A stretch of 64,000 nucleotides of DNA from an uncultured Lachnospiraceae bacterium (GCA_900315945.1 ONAZ01000015.1:1-64000), one strand, 5' to 3'; shown: positions 6,874 through 16,331, numbered from the stretch's first letter. Numbers and translations are program-made. The notes: generated from the letters alone by a model not told the origin.

Positions 6874-7206
6874 TGTACATTAACTATTAAAGAGGCTTCT
6901 GCGTATTCAGGGATAGGTGTTAACAAGATTAGAGAAATATCCAAAAGTCCACTTTGTGATTTTACATTGTATGTGAGACTGTCCGAAAACTCATTGCAGG
7001 GAAAATTAATCCCCACTTTGCCCGATAATCTTGCCTAATTCAGTCAACGATGTTCCACATCGCCTCCCTCATTAGGCTTTATTCTCGGACAAATTGGGAA
7101 TCACTTTTCACTACAAGCAGTTTTAGGACAGCCTCATGTGGGTAAAAAGACTCTGATCAAAAGACAAAAGTTCGAGGATTTCTTAAAACGTGCTGCGGAA
7201 ATTTGA
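6874..7206 (+). pseudogene. xis: Tn916-type excisionase (Xis) remnant, split by a MITE
   Basis: The segment LTIKEASAYSGIGVNKIREI resembles the winged helix-turn-helix start of Tn916-like excisionases, which direct excision of conjugative transposons. The frame reaches CDFTLYV, is broken at 6974, and resumes at 7136-7206 as VGKKTLIKRQKFEDFLKRAA and a stop. Removing the 161-bp insert and one 4-bp flank restores a continuous CDFTLYVGKKTLIKRQ reading, the arrangement normal for the family. The first ~15 residues of Xis are replaced by IstA sequence. No integrase gene lies beside it. Confidence 0.75.
6975..7135 (+). mobile_element. 161-bp MITE inserted in the excisionase remnant
   Basis: The ends are 17-bp terminal inverted repeats: GAGACTGTCCGAAAACT at 6975-6991 against the reverse complement of 7119-7135 (GAGGCTGTCCTAAAACT), 15 of 17 matching. 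It is flanked by direct ATGT repeats (6971-6974 and 7136-7139) consistent with a target-site duplication. No transposase is encoded, so it is a non-autonomous element moved in trans. Confidence 0.75.
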
Positions 7207-7336
7207 GGGTAAATTCATTGTAAACAGGGCTGTCTTATGTTATATTTTTATAGTATCAAGGCTCTGTTTCGGATATGAAAGAGCTTCCCTGATGATAATT
7301 AAGAAACCTTGAAAAATAGGGGAAAGTAGGAATATT

Positions 7337-8434
7337 ATGAAATTAGGTATAGTAGGACTTCCAAACGTAGGTAAATCTACGTTGTTTAATTCATTAACTA
7401 AGGCAGGAGCACTTGCTGCGAATTATCCATTTGCAACAATTGACCCTAACGTAGGTGTGGTGCAGGTGCCTGATGTTAGAATTGAGAAGCTAGGAGAATT
7501 ATATAATACTAAGAAAGTGACACACGCAACAATTGAATTTGTTGATATTGCAGGGCTTGTTAAGGGTGCTAGTAAGGGCGAAGGTCTTGGCAATCAGTTC
7601 CTTGCCAACATTCGTGAGGTGGATGCAATTGTTCATGTTGTTCGTTGCTTTGAGGATGGCAATGTAGTTCATGTTGATGGCTCAATTGACCCGCTACGTG
7701 ATATTGAGACTATTAATCTTGAACTTCTTTTTTCTGATATGGAGATATTAGAGCGTCGTATGTCTAAGACTGGCAAGGCGGCAAGAATGGACAAGTCTCT
7801 TCAGAAGGAAGCTGCTATGCAGGAGCGCCTCTATAAGCATATGGAAGACGGCAATATGGCTAAGACATTTACTCTTAACGACGAGGACGAAGAGGCATAT
7901 TTCAAGGAGTACAACCTTCTTACTGCTAAGCCCGTAATATATGCTGCCAATGTAGCAGAAGATGACTTGTCTGATGATGGTGCTTCTAATGAAAATGTTA
8001 AGAAGGTCCGTGAGTATGCATCTAAAGAAGGCTCAGAGGTATTCGTTATCTCTGCAGCAATCGAGCAAGACTTAGCAGAGCTTGATGACGAAGAGAAGGC
8101 AATGTTCTTAGAAGAACTTGGACTGGAAGAGTCAGGTCTTGATAAGCTAATTAAAGCTAGCTATAGCTTACTTGGTCTTATTAGTTATCTTACAGCAGGA
8201 GAAGATGAGTGTAGAGCATGGACCATTACTAAGGGAACGAAAGCACCACAAGCTGCTGGTAAGATCCATACTGATTTCGAGAGAGGCTTTATCAAGGCAG
8301 AGGTTGTTAATTACTCTGACCTAATGGAATGTGGTTCTCTATCTAATGCTAGAGACAAAGGACTAGTTGGCATGGAAGGTAAAGACTATGTTGTTAAGGA
8401 CGGAGATGTAATACTGTTTAGATTTAATGTATAG
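7337..8434 (+). CDS. ychF: Redox-regulated ATPase/GTPase YchF (OLA1 family)
   Basis: A 365-residue OBG-family P-loop protein that binds the ribosome and prefers ATP. GLPNVGKST (residues 7-15) is the G1/P-loop, DIAGLVKGASKGEGLGNQFL the G3/switch II segment, and the C-terminal TGS-like domain ends in the family-typical DYVVKDGDVILFRFNV. Length and architecture are normal. It begins the conserved chromosomal part of the window, directly after mobile-element debris, preceded by GGGGAAAGTAGGA. A long hairpin separates it from punA. Confidence 0.95.
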   Translation: MKLGIVGLPNVGKSTLFNSLTKAGALAANYPFATIDPNVGVVQVPDVRIEKLGELYNTKKVTHATIEFVDIAGLVKGASKGEGLGNQFLANIREVDAIVHVVRCFEDGNVVHVDGSIDPLRDIETINLELLFSDMEILERRMSKTGKAARMDKSLQKEAAMQERLYKHMEDGNMAKTFTLNDEDEEAYFKEYNLLTAKPVIYAANVAEDDLSDDGASNENVKKVREYASKEGSEVFVISAAIEQDLAELDDEEKAMFLEELGLEESGLDKLIKASYSLLGLISYLTAGEDECRAWTITKGTKAPQAAGKIHTDFERGFIKAEVVNYSDLMECGSLSNARDKGLVGMEGKDYVVKDGDVILFRFNV

Positions 8435-8437
8435 TAT

Positions 8438-8479
8438 GTCGTAAGGAGGGACCCACGTAGTGGGAGGATTCCTTACGAC
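8438..8479 (+). other. Long compound hairpin between ychF and punA
   Basis: The outer stem GTCGTAAGGA (8438-8447) pairs perfectly with TCCTTACGAC (8470-8479); an inner CCCAC-GTA-GTGGG hairpin sits between. There is no U-run, so it is unlikely to be an efficient intrinsic terminator. It may stabilise or process the ychF-punA mRNA. Confidence 0.6.
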
Positions 8480-8498
8480 TGGTAATTAGGGGGTAAAT

Positions 8499-9320
8499 AT
8501 GAATCCTGTATACGATAAGTTACAAAGATGTCTAAAATGTGCTAGAGAAAAGGTGAATTTTGTGCCAGACGTTGCACTTGTTCTTGGCTCTGGTCTTGGA
8601 GACTATGCTGATACGATGAAGGTAGAAGCAACATTAGATTATAAGGATATTGATGGTTTTCCTGTATCAACAGCACCTGGTCATGTGGGGAGATTTATAT
8701 TCGGCTTCGTTGGTGATACCAAGGTTGTTGTCATGCAAGGAAGAGTGCATTTCTACGAAGGATATGATATGTCTGATGTAGTTCTTCCTATTCGTCTTAT
8801 GAAGCTTCTTGGAGCGAAGACACTATTTCTTACTAATGCAAGTGGTGGAATTAATTCTGACTTTAATGCTGGCGATCTTATGCTTATAACAGATCAGATA
8901 TCGCAGCTTGTTCCATCGCCTTTAAGAGGTGAGAGTATATCAGAGCTTGGAGTAAGATTTCCTGATATGTCACACATTTACAATGAGAAGTTACAGGACT
9001 TGGCTCGTAAATGTGCAAAAAATCAGGGGATAGAACTTAAGGAGGGCGTATATATTCAGATGCCTGGACCTAATTATGAGTCTCCAGCAGAGATTAGAAT
9101 GGCTAAGACTATGGGGGCTGATGCTGTTGGAATGTCCACAGTCTGTGAAGCAATTGCAGCTAATCATATGGGGATGGATATAATCGGTATATCATGTATA
9201 TCTAATCTTGCGGCAGGCATTAGTCCAACACCTCTTACAGAAGAAGAGGTTCTTGAAGCAGGACGCAAGGTTGCCAAGAAATTTAGTGCCCTTGTTACAG
9301 AGATAATTACTAACATCTAA
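8499..9320 (+). CDS. punA: Purine-nucleoside phosphorylase (trimeric class)
   Basis: Catalyses phosphorolysis of inosine/guanosine to the base and ribose-1-phosphate in purine salvage. At 273 residues it matches the trimeric PunA/XapA class: LVLGSGLGDYAD near the N-terminus (phosphate loop), GRVHFYEGYDM, TNASGGIN, and PGPNYESPAEIRMAKTMGAD with VGMSTVCEAIAA near the C-terminus. It has an AGGGGG site. The following gene is an adenosine-type deaminase, so the pair can take S-adenosylhomocysteine- or methylthioadenosine-derived nucleosides toward hypoxanthine. Base preference cannot be fixed by eye. Confidence 0.92.
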   Translation: MNPVYDKLQRCLKCAREKVNFVPDVALVLGSGLGDYADTMKVEATLDYKDIDGFPVSTAPGHVGRFIFGFVGDTKVVVMQGRVHFYEGYDMSDVVLPIRLMKLLGAKTLFLTNASGGINSDFNAGDLMLITDQISQLVPSPLRGESISELGVRFPDMSHIYNEKLQDLARKCAKNQGIELKEGVYIQMPGPNYESPAEIRMAKTMGADAVGMSTVCEAIAANHMGMDIIGISCISNLAAGISPTPLTEEEVLEAGRKVAKKFSALVTEIITNI

Positions 9321-9348
9321 TAGAATACGTTTTATAAGGAGGAAGGTA

Positions 9349-10674
9349 ATGAATACAAAGTTTTATAATGCACTTATTCTACTTACAAATGATGACAAGA
9401 CATTTACAATCATCAGAGGGGAGATGCACATAATTGATAATAAGATTTCTTACATTAAGGGTACTCCTGTGGGAGTAGATAGTTGTGAATTTGACTCTAG
9501 TGTAAGTTATGAGCAAGGAACGCCTTGTCAGGAATTTGACCTTCAGCGTGATTTGGAAGGTAATCTATTGATGCCTGGATTCAAAAATGCACATACACAT
9601 ACTGCTATGACATTTCTTCGTTCATATGCAGACGATTTACCACTTCAAAGCTGGCTTTTTGATCAGGTCTTTCCTAAAGAGGGACAGCTTACAGAAGATG
9701 ATGTATATTGGTTAGATATTCTTGGAATAATGGAATATTTGACTTCAGGAATCACTTCTAATTTCGATATGTATTTCTTCCCTCCAAAGAATGCCAAAGC
9801 ATCCATTGACTGTGGATTTAGAACAGTTCAGACATCTGGACTTAATAATTTTGGTGGTTCAGTTGAGCAGCTAGAAGAGAATTATAATATTGTAAATGAG
9901 ATGAGTGATTTATCCTCATTTATTATAGGCTTTCACGCAGAATACACTACTTCTATGGAGATTATGGAGGGGGTTGCTGATTTGTGCGAGAAATACCAAT
10001 CCCCAATGTTTATGCACAATTCCGAGACAATGAAGGAAGTTGAGGAGTGCAAAGAAAGATGGGGAAAAACACCTACAGAGCTTACAGATGATCTTGGTAT
10101 GTATAGATTCGGTGGTGGTGGATATCATTGTGTTCATATGTCGCCTAATGATTTTGAGATATTTAAGAGAGCTGGATTATATGCTGTAACCAATCCGGCA
10201 AGTAACCTTAAGCTAGCAAGTGGTGTTGCACCAATTAACAAGTATTTGCAAATGGATATCCCAGTTGCCATAGGTACTGACGGACCTGCTAGTAACAATT
10301 GCCTTGATATGTTTAGAGAAATGTTCTTAACTACAGCCTTAGCTAAAGTAAGAGAAGGGGATGCTTCATGCGTTCCAGCAGAAGATGTGCTTTATATGGC
10401 TACAGTTAATGGCGCAAAGTGTATGGGGCTAAATGATTGTGACAAGCTTGCTGTTGGTAAGAAAGCGGATGTTATTGCAATTGATCTAAAACAGCCTAAT
10501 ATGCAGCCAGTTAATAATATTGTTAAGAATATTGTATATTCAGGTAGCAAACAAAACGTTATATTTACAATGGTTGATGGAAAGATTCTATATGATTGTG
10601 GCAAGTTTAATATTGGATTTGACAGAGATGAAGTATATAGAAGAGCCAATGAAATAATAAGACGTATGAAATAG
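9349..10674 (+). CDS. mtaD: Amidohydrolase, 5'-methylthioadenosine/S-adenosylhomocysteine deaminase type
   Basis: A 441-residue member of the ATZ/TRZ amidohydrolase group. The metal-binding HxH is in NAHTHTAMTFLRSYADD (about residues 80-96), further ligands are in GFHAEYT and the YHCVHM region, and the catalytic Asp is in AIGTDGPASNN. The LPLQSWLFDQVFP segment is typical of MTA/SAH deaminases, which convert the adenosine part to inosine with release of ammonia. Follows punA by 28 nt with GGAGG. Guanine or cytosine deaminase activity is less likely. Confidence 0.85.
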   Translation: MNTKFYNALILLTNDDKTFTIIRGEMHIIDNKISYIKGTPVGVDSCEFDSSVSYEQGTPCQEFDLQRDLEGNLLMPGFKNAHTHTAMTFLRSYADDLPLQSWLFDQVFPKEGQLTEDDVYWLDILGIMEYLTSGITSNFDMYFFPPKNAKASIDCGFRTVQTSGLNNFGGSVEQLEENYNIVNEMSDLSSFIIGFHAEYTTSMEIMEGVADLCEKYQSPMFMHNSETMKEVEECKERWGKTPTELTDDLGMYRFGGGGYHCVHMSPNDFEIFKRAGLYAVTNPASNLKLASGVAPINKYLQMDIPVAIGTDGPASNNCLDMFREMFLTTALAKVREGDASCVPAEDVLYMATVNGAKCMGLNDCDKLAVGKKADVIAIDLKQPNMQPVNNIVKNIVYSGSKQNVIFTMVDGKILYDCGKFNIGFDRDEVYRRANEIIRRMK

Positions 10675-10749
10675 TTCGAATCTTGATAATGCGAAGAAAA
10701 TCGTATATAATTTTAAGCATATTTGTGATATTAATGGAGGGAAAACAAT

Positions 10750-10920
10750 ATGGCATTTTTAGGTAGTTTTCTACAATACTTAATAATTATGATAATTCTT
10801 GTAGCAGTAGCAGTTTGCGGTGTATTAGTTGGCAAAGCTCTCCGCAAGAGAAAAGATAAGAAAGAAGCACTCGCTGCTGAAGCAGTAACTGCTACAGAAG
10901 GAGATTCTACTGATGAATAA
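10750..10920 (+). CDS. 56-residue single-span membrane protein
   Basis: A small ORF with a good site (GGAGGGAAAACAAT then ATG). Residues 8-28 form one hydrophobic helix (LQYLIIMIILVAVAVCGVLV), followed by a basic KALRKRKDKK stretch (inside anchor) and an Ala/Glu-rich tail ending EGDSTDE. Its last eight bases overlap the start of alaS (ATGAATAA), so alaS translation is probably coupled to it. No family recognised. Confidence 0.7.
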   Translation: MAFLGSFLQYLIIMIILVAVAVCGVLVGKALRKRKDKKEALAAEAVTATEGDSTDE

Positions 10921-13564
10921 CAAAGTAAATGAATTAAGACGAAGCTTTTTGGAGTTTTTTGAAAGCAAAGGTCATTTATCTAAAGGAAGCTATTCTCTTG
11001 TTCCGGAGAATGATAATAGTTTACTTTTGATTAATGCTGGAATGGCACCGCTTAAGCCTTATTTTACAGGGCAGGAGGTTCCGCCAAGAACTAGAATGTG
11101 TACATGTCAGAAATGTGTACGTACAGGTGACATTGATAATGTTGGTAAGACAGCTCGTCACTTAACATTCTTTGAAATGCTAGGTAATTTTTCTTTCGGA
11201 GATTATTTTAAGGAAGAAGCTCTTACTTGGTCTTGGGAATATCTAACGAAGGTGCTAGGCCTTTCTGAAGACAGACTTTATCCTTCTATTTATGGAGAAG
11301 ATGATGAAGCTTTACATATTTGGACAGATGTAATAGGTGTATCAGAAGATAGAATAACTAAGTTTTATCGTGATCCAAAGACTGGTGAATGCGATAATTT
11401 CTGGGAACATGGCGCAGGTCCTTGCGGTCCTTGTTCTGAGATATATTATGATCGTGGTGAGAAATACGGCTGTGGTAAACCTGATTGTAAAGTTGGTTGT
11501 GAATGCGATCGTTACATGGAGGTGTGGAACAACGTATTTACCCAGTTTAACGGAGATGGCCATGGTAATTATGAGGAATTAGAGAATAAGAATATAGATA
11601 CCGGAATGGGTCTTGAGCGTCTTGCAGTTGTGATGCAGGACGTTGATTCTGTATTTGACATTGATACTATGAAAGCAATTCGTGACAAGGTATGCGAAAT
11701 GTGTGGAAAGAAGTATCAGGAAAATGATGCTGATGATGTATCAATTCGTCTTATTACAGATCACATTAGAAGTGCAACATTCCTTGTAGCAGACGGTGTA
11801 TCACCTTCTAATGAAGGTAGAGGTTATGTTCTTCGCCGTCTTATTCGTCGTGCAGCAAGACATGGAAGAATGTTAGGAATTGATGGTACATTTCTATCTA
11901 AATTATCAGAAACTGTTATTGAAGAGTCCAAGGATGGTTATTCTGAATTAGATGAGAAGAAGATATACATTTTCAAAGTCCTTACAGAAGAAGAGAATAG
12001 ATTCAATAAGACAATCGACCAGGGACTTAGTATCTTAGACGAGATGATTCAGGAACTATCAAAGAATAACGACAGGGTACTCCCAGGGGAGGATGCATTT
12101 AAACTATATGACACATATGGTTTTCCAGTTGATCTTACTGCAGAGATTCTGTCTGAGTCTGGCTTATCGTATGATAAAGACGGCTTTGAGAAATGTATGA
12201 ATGAGCAGAGAGAGACTGCCAGAGCCGCTAGAAAAGAAACTAATTATATGGGTAAAGATGCAAGTGTATATGAGGAACTAGATCCATCTATTGTATGTAC
12301 ATTTGTAGGCTATGATAAATTAAGTACTAATTCAACTATAATTGCCCTTACATCAGAGGATGCAATAGTTGATAAACTGACTACAGGTCAGAAGGGTGCA
12401 ATATTTGTTGATAAGACACCGTTCTATGCTACTATGGGCGGACAGATTGGTGATACTGGTGTTATTAAGGTGGCACAGAGCGAATTTAGGGTAAATGATA
12501 CTATTAAAGTAGGAGCTGATAAGATTGCTCATATAGGTGTTGTAGAAAAAGGTGAAGTCAATATCGGTGCTATGGCTAAGATGGATGTTGATAAGACCCG
12601 TAGGTCTTTGATAATGAAGAACCATTCTGCTACACATTTACTTCAGAAAGCACTTAGAGAAGTCTTGGGAGAACATGTAGAACAGAAGGGTTCGGAAGTT
12701 AGCCCAGATAGACTTAGATTCGACTTTAGTCATTTCTCTGCAATGACATCTGATGAAATTAAGAAGGTTGAGGATATTGTTAATTCTAAGATTAACGAAG
12801 GCCTTGATGTTGTAACGGAAGAGATGTCCATTGAAGATGCTAAGAAATCTGGCGCAATGGCTCTATTTGGCGAGAAGTACGGAGATGTAGTCAGAGTTGT
12901 TAAGATGGGAGATTTCTCAATCGAACTATGTGGTGGTACCCATGCTTCTAATACATCTGATATTGTTGCATTTAAGATTATATCTGAAGGTGGTGTTGCT
13001 GCAGGTACTCGCCGTATTGAAGCTATTACAAGCCAGGCAGTATTTGAATACTATGGTGATTTAGAAGAGAAGCTTAACAAAGTTATGTCAATACTTAAGA
13101 CAAGTGCTGACAATTTGGAAGATAAGGTTAATTCAGTTCTAAAAGAGAATAAGAAGTTAAAAGGTGAAATTGATTCCTTGAAGCATGCAGCGGCTAAAGA
13201 GGCTGTTGGTGATGTGGCTTCTGAAGTTGAAGAGGTTAATGGTGTTAAGTTCCTTGCTATGAAGCTTGATAATGTTGATATGAATGGACTTCGCGATATG
13301 GGAGATGATATCAAGAAGAGTATCGGCGAAGGCGTAATTGTACTTGCTTCAGCAAATGAAGGCAAGGTGAGCCTTGTTGTAATGGCAACTGACGAAGCTA
13401 TAAAGAAAGGTGCTCATGCAGGTAATATGATTAAAGAGATAGCTAAGCTTGTTGGTGGCGGCGGAGGTGGTCGTCCTAATATGGCACAGGCTGGTGGTAA
13501 GAACCCTGCAGGAATTGATGAATGCCTGGCCAAGGCTAAGGAAGTTTTAGCATCTCAGCTTTAA
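10913..13564 (+). CDS. alaS: Alanyl-tRNA synthetase
   Basis: Charges tRNA-Ala and edits misacylated Ser/Gly. The 883-residue protein has full length: class II catalytic core from residue 1 (NELRRSFLEFFESKGH, then RTRMCTCQKCVRTGDID), the editing-domain zinc motif HSATHLL (about 570) and CGGTH (about 673), and a C-terminal domain with a glycine-rich GGGGGGRPNMAQAGG segment. A second Cys cluster (CGKPDCKVGCEC, about 185-196) is present in the catalytic half. The start overlaps the upstream small membrane protein gene. Ends at a strong terminator. Confidence 0.98.
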   Translation: MNNKVNELRRSFLEFFESKGHLSKGSYSLVPENDNSLLLINAGMAPLKPYFTGQEVPPRTRMCTCQKCVRTGDIDNVGKTARHLTFFEMLGNFSFGDYFKEEALTWSWEYLTKVLGLSEDRLYPSIYGEDDEALHIWTDVIGVSEDRITKFYRDPKTGECDNFWEHGAGPCGPCSEIYYDRGEKYGCGKPDCKVGCECDRYMEVWNNVFTQFNGDGHGNYEELENKNIDTGMGLERLAVVMQDVDSVFDIDTMKAIRDKVCEMCGKKYQENDADDVSIRLITDHIRSATFLVADGVSPSNEGRGYVLRRLIRRAARHGRMLGIDGTFLSKLSETVIEESKDGYSELDEKKIYIFKVLTEEENRFNKTIDQGLSILDEMIQELSKNNDRVLPGEDAFKLYDTYGFPVDLTAEILSESGLSYDKDGFEKCMNEQRETARAARKETNYMGKDASVYEELDPSIVCTFVGYDKLSTNSTIIALTSEDAIVDKLTTGQKGAIFVDKTPFYATMGGQIGDTGVIKVAQSEFRVNDTIKVGADKIAHIGVVEKGEVNIGAMAKMDVDKTRRSLIMKNHSATHLLQKALREVLGEHVEQKGSEVSPDRLRFDFSHFSAMTSDEIKKVEDIVNSKINEGLDVVTEEMSIEDAKKSGAMALFGEKYGDVVRVVKMGDFSIELCGGTHASNTSDIVAFKIISEGGVAAGTRRIEAITSQAVFEYYGDLEEKLNKVMSILKTSADNLEDKVNSVLKENKKLKGEIDSLKHAAAKEAVGDVASEVEEVNGVKFLAMKLDNVDMNGLRDMGDDIKKSIGEGVIVLASANEGKVSLVVMATDEAIKKGAHAGNMIKEIAKLVGGGGGGRPNMAQAGGKNPAGIDECLAKAKEVLASQL

Positions 13565-13582
13565 TTTTTGAAATGTGTTTGA

Positions 13583-13609
13583 GGAGGGGAAATAACCCCT
13601 CCTTTTTTT
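13583..13609 (+). terminator. Intrinsic terminator after alaS
   Basis: GGAGGGG (13583-13589) pairs with CCCCTCC (13596-13602), loop AAATAA, followed by seven T. Confidence 0.9.
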
Positions 13610-13631
13610 GCGGATTTTCTACTGTTTCTTA

Positions 13632-13659
13632 TTGAATAAAAGGTCGGCTATGGTATAAT
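13632..13659 (+). promoter_or_regulatory. Promoter of the chemoreceptor gene
   Basis: TTGAAT (13632-13637), 16-bp spacer, TATAAT (13654-13659), about 50 bp before the chosen start codon. Confidence 0.55.
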
Positions 13660-13712
13660 ATTATACGGATAATAGGTAATTGTGGTATATTTGTTGCGTA
13701 AGGAGACATCTT

Positions 13713-15179
13713 ATGAATAAAAAAGAAGTTGAGAAAGAACATTTGATACAGAAGAATAATTTGACCTTCGTATTCTTGATTGTTATTCATGCACTAGCTT
13801 TAGTATGTACAATAATGTATGGTAACAAATCAGGAAGTTTAATGAGAGTGATTGTTTCTTCTGGTATTGTTGTTGTCGGTATTATTATTACTATTATAGG
13901 TAAGATTGCCTTTGGTAAGAGCCATAAAGGACATCTTGTAATGTTTGTTGGTGTGTTGATAACGTATTTTGATACATTATGGTCCAATATTAATGCACCA
14001 CTTTTATATGCATTTACATTCTTGATATGTTTTGTAATTATGCTTCATAAGTCTGTTAAGACCTGTACAATAGGTATTATAGTTGCAGTAGTGGGCAATG
14101 CAGTTTATACAGTACTATATATTTTGTTTGGTACTGGAGAAGATCTTTACAAGGTAATAACTAATGACTGGTTTGCCATTGTTGGATGTGTAATAGCATT
14201 TCTTGCTGTTAAGATGCTAGCTAAACAAGATGCTGAACTTCTAGATAAAGCTGAGGAGCAAGCATTAGAACAACAAGAGGTTGCAGAAAAGATTAAAAAG
14301 ACAACATCTGAAATTAAAAAATTATTAGATGACGCGAATATTTCTGTAGAGACTCTTTCTCAGAACATAGAATCATCATCTACTTCTATTAACCAAATCA
14401 GTAATTCAACAAAGCAGACAGCTACATCAATTCAGACTCAGACTGCAATGTCAGCTAATATTACGGAAGCTTTAGAGGCTGTTGTGAGTCAGACAAAGGA
14501 AATGTCTTTGACGAGTGACAATACATCCAGGGTAATTGTTGAAGGTAATAAAACTGTTGAGAATCTAATGCAACAATCTGAGATTGTAAGTAGCATTAAT
14601 GGTGAGACTGCTGAGATGACTGCTGAATTACAGAATAGAGTTCAAGGTATTAAAGATGTAGTTGAGACAATCCTAGAGATTTCTTCTCAGACTAACTTAC
14701 TTTCTCTAAATGCTTCTATTGAGGCTGCTAGAGCTGGAGAGGCAGGAAAAGGATTTGCAGTTGTTGCTGATGAAATTCGTAATCTTTCTGACACGACTAA
14801 AAATTCTGCAGAAAAGATTGGCGAAGTAATAGATGAACTTGTTGATAGCATTGTGGCGGCTTCTGATAACATGCAAAAATCAGTTGAGGCTACTAAAGAA
14901 GAGGCAAGGCTCATTAGTGTGACTGATGAACAATTCAAGCTGATTGACGAATCAGTTCAACAGATGTCTGATGCAGTTGCTGCTATTGAATCTAAGGTTG
15001 GCGATTCCACAAATGCTAATAATGAGGTAATAGATTCTATCTCTAATTTGTCTGCTTCATCTGAAGAAGTAGTTGCATCTGCAGAAGATTCAATATCTAT
15101 TACTGAGGGTTGTGTCGAAAGTATGGATAATACTAAAGAGATACTTGATAAGATATTTGAATTATCTGAGTCACTATAA
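13713..15179 (+). CDS. Methyl-accepting chemotaxis-type membrane protein
   Basis: A 488-residue protein with about six transmembrane segments in residues 15-185 and no sizeable extracellular ligand domain, followed by a long coiled-coil cytoplasmic signalling domain. The hairpin tip is conserved ([20 protein letters not shown], then [13 protein letters not shown]). There is no clear HAMP domain. Such receptors pass a membrane or cytoplasmic signal to CheA/CheW. The start at 13713 is chosen because AAGGAGA precedes it; an upstream TTG at 13680 has no such site. Single-gene unit with its own promoter. Confidence 0.85.
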   Translation: MNKKEVEKEHLIQKNNLTFVFLIVIHALALVCTIMYGNKSGSLMRVIVSSGIVVVGIIITIIGKIAFGKSHKGHLVMFVGVLITYFDTLWSNINAPLLYAFTFLICFVIMLHKSVKTCTIGIIVAVVGNAVYTVLYILFGTGEDLYKVITNDWFAIVGCVIAFLAVKMLAKQDAELLDKAEEQALEQQEVAEKIKKTTSEIKKLLDDANISVETLSQNIESSSTSINQISNSTKQTATSIQTQTAMSANITEALEAVVSQTKEMSLTSDNTSRVIVEGNKTVENLMQQSEIVSSINGETAEMTAELQNRVQGIKDVVETILEISSQTNLLSLNASIEAARAGEAGKGFAVVADEIRNLSDTTKNSAEKIGEVIDELVDSIVAASDNMQKSVEATKEEARLISVTDEQFKLIDESVQQMSDAVAAIESKVGDSTNANNEVIDSISNLSASSEEVVASAEDSISITEGCVESMDNTKEILDKIFELSESL

Positions 15180-15263
15180 ACTATAATTATTAAGGCTTAA
15201 GTATAAAAAAGATTCACAGATTTTTCACTTGCAATTAATAGTATCATGCTTTAATATGAACAT

Positions 15264-15292
15264 AAGGTGTCAAATAAGATATTTGATACCTT
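15264..15292 (+). terminator. 13-bp hairpin between mcp and dfx
   Basis: AAGGTGTCAAATA (15264-15276) pairs with TATTTGATACCTT (15280-15292), one G-U. It is followed by ATAATTTTAT, a poor U-run. It could be a terminator of the chemoreceptor gene or an operator in front of the oxygen-defence genes. Confidence 0.5.
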
Positions 15293-15324
15293 ATAATTTT
15301 ATAGAAAATTAGGAGGTGATTTTT

Positions 15325-15699
15325 ATGAAATTCTACAAATGTAACACATGTGGTAATATTATCACTAAATTAAACGATTCTGGTGTACCAGTTGTATGTT
15401 GTGGCGAGAAAATGGAAGAACTAGTTCCTGGTGCTACAGATGGTGCTTTTGAGAAGCATGTACCATCAGTGACAGTTGAAGGAAATGTTGTTAAGGTTCA
15501 GGTAGGTGAAGTTGAACACCCAATGCTTGAGGAACATTTTATTCAATTTATTGTTCTAGAGACAAGCAGTGGAAGTATGATTAAAAATCTTTCTCCAGGA
15601 GATAAACCTGTTGCAGAATTCGTACTTCCGGCTGGAGATAAGGCAGTAGCAGTCTATGAATATTGCAATCTTCATGGTTTGTGGGTTAAAGAGATATAA
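15325..15699 (+). CDS. dfx: Desulfoferrodoxin (2Fe superoxide reductase)
   Basis: Reduces superoxide to peroxide in the cytoplasm without making oxygen, a typical anaerobe defence. A 124-residue protein with an N-terminal desulforedoxin domain (CNTCGN and a CC pair at about 27-28 binding the rubredoxin-like iron) and a C-terminal SOR domain whose iron ligands are visible as EKHVPSV, EHPM and EEHF, and CNLHGLW. The start at 15325 follows AGGAGGTGATTTTT; the in-frame GTG at 15316 lies inside that site. Followed by rubrerythrin 34 nt later, forming a two-gene oxidative stress operon. Confidence 0.95.
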   Translation: MKFYKCNTCGNIITKLNDSGVPVVCCGEKMEELVPGATDGAFEKHVPSVTVEGNVVKVQVGEVEHPMLEEHFIQFIVLETSSGSMIKNLSPGDKPVAEFVLPAGDKAVAVYEYCNLHGLWVKEI

Positions 15700-15733
15700 G
15701 CCACTAAAGTAAACTATTAAGGAGGTAAGGGAT

Positions 15734-16276
15734 ATGGCAGAGAATAAATATGCAGGAACTAAGACAGAGAAGAATTTATGGGAAGCTTTTGCAGGAGAAT
15801 CTCAGGCTCGTAACAAATATACTTACTTTGCTTCAGTTGCTAAGAAGGCAGGATATGAGCAGATTGCGGCTATGTTTCTTAAGACTGCAGATAATGAGAA
15901 AGAACATGCAAAACTTTGGTTTAAGGCATTAGGAGGCGTAGGAGATACACCGGCTAATCTTCTTGCAGCTGCAGAAGGTGAGAATGCTGAATGGACTGAT
16001 ATGTATGAGAGAATGGCTAAAGATGCCGAAGAAGAGGGCTTTACAGAGCTTGCAGAACAGTTCAGAGGTGTTGCAGCCATTGAGAAGATGCATGAGGAAC
16101 GTTATCGTGCCCTGCTTCATAATGTTGAAGCAATGGAAGTATTTAAGAAAAGTGGAGTTACAATGTGGGAATGCAGAAATTGTGGTCACGTTGTAGTTGG
16201 TACAGAGGCGCCTGAAGTGTGTCCTGTATGTAACCATCCACAGAGTTTCTTTGAAGTTAGAGCTGAGAATTATTAA
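15734..16276 (+). CDS. rbr: Rubrerythrin
   Basis: A 180-residue peroxide reductase. The N-terminal ferritin-like four-helix domain carries the diiron ligands ([20 protein letters not shown], and EKMHEERY), and the C-terminal rubredoxin domain has CRNC and CPVC. It acts with the superoxide reductase upstream to detoxify superoxide and then peroxide. GGAGG site; closed by a terminator. Confidence 0.96.
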   Translation: MAENKYAGTKTEKNLWEAFAGESQARNKYTYFASVAKKAGYEQIAAMFLKTADNEKEHAKLWFKALGGVGDTPANLLAAAEGENAEWTDMYERMAKDAEEEGFTELAEQFRGVAAIEKMHEERYRALLHNVEAMEVFKKSGVTMWECRNCGHVVVGTEAPEVCPVCNHPQSFFEVRAENY

Positions 16277-16292
16277 AATGTATTATGTTATT

Positions 16293-16327
16293 CCACTTTG
16301 TGAGGTCTCTCACGAAGTGGCATTTTT
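16293..16327 (+). terminator. Intrinsic terminator after rbr
   Basis: CCACTTTGTGAG (16293-16304) pairs with CTCACGAAGTGG (16309-16320) over 12 bp with one G-U, loop GTCT, followed by CATTTTT. Confidence 0.88.
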
Positions 16328-16331
16328 GTGT

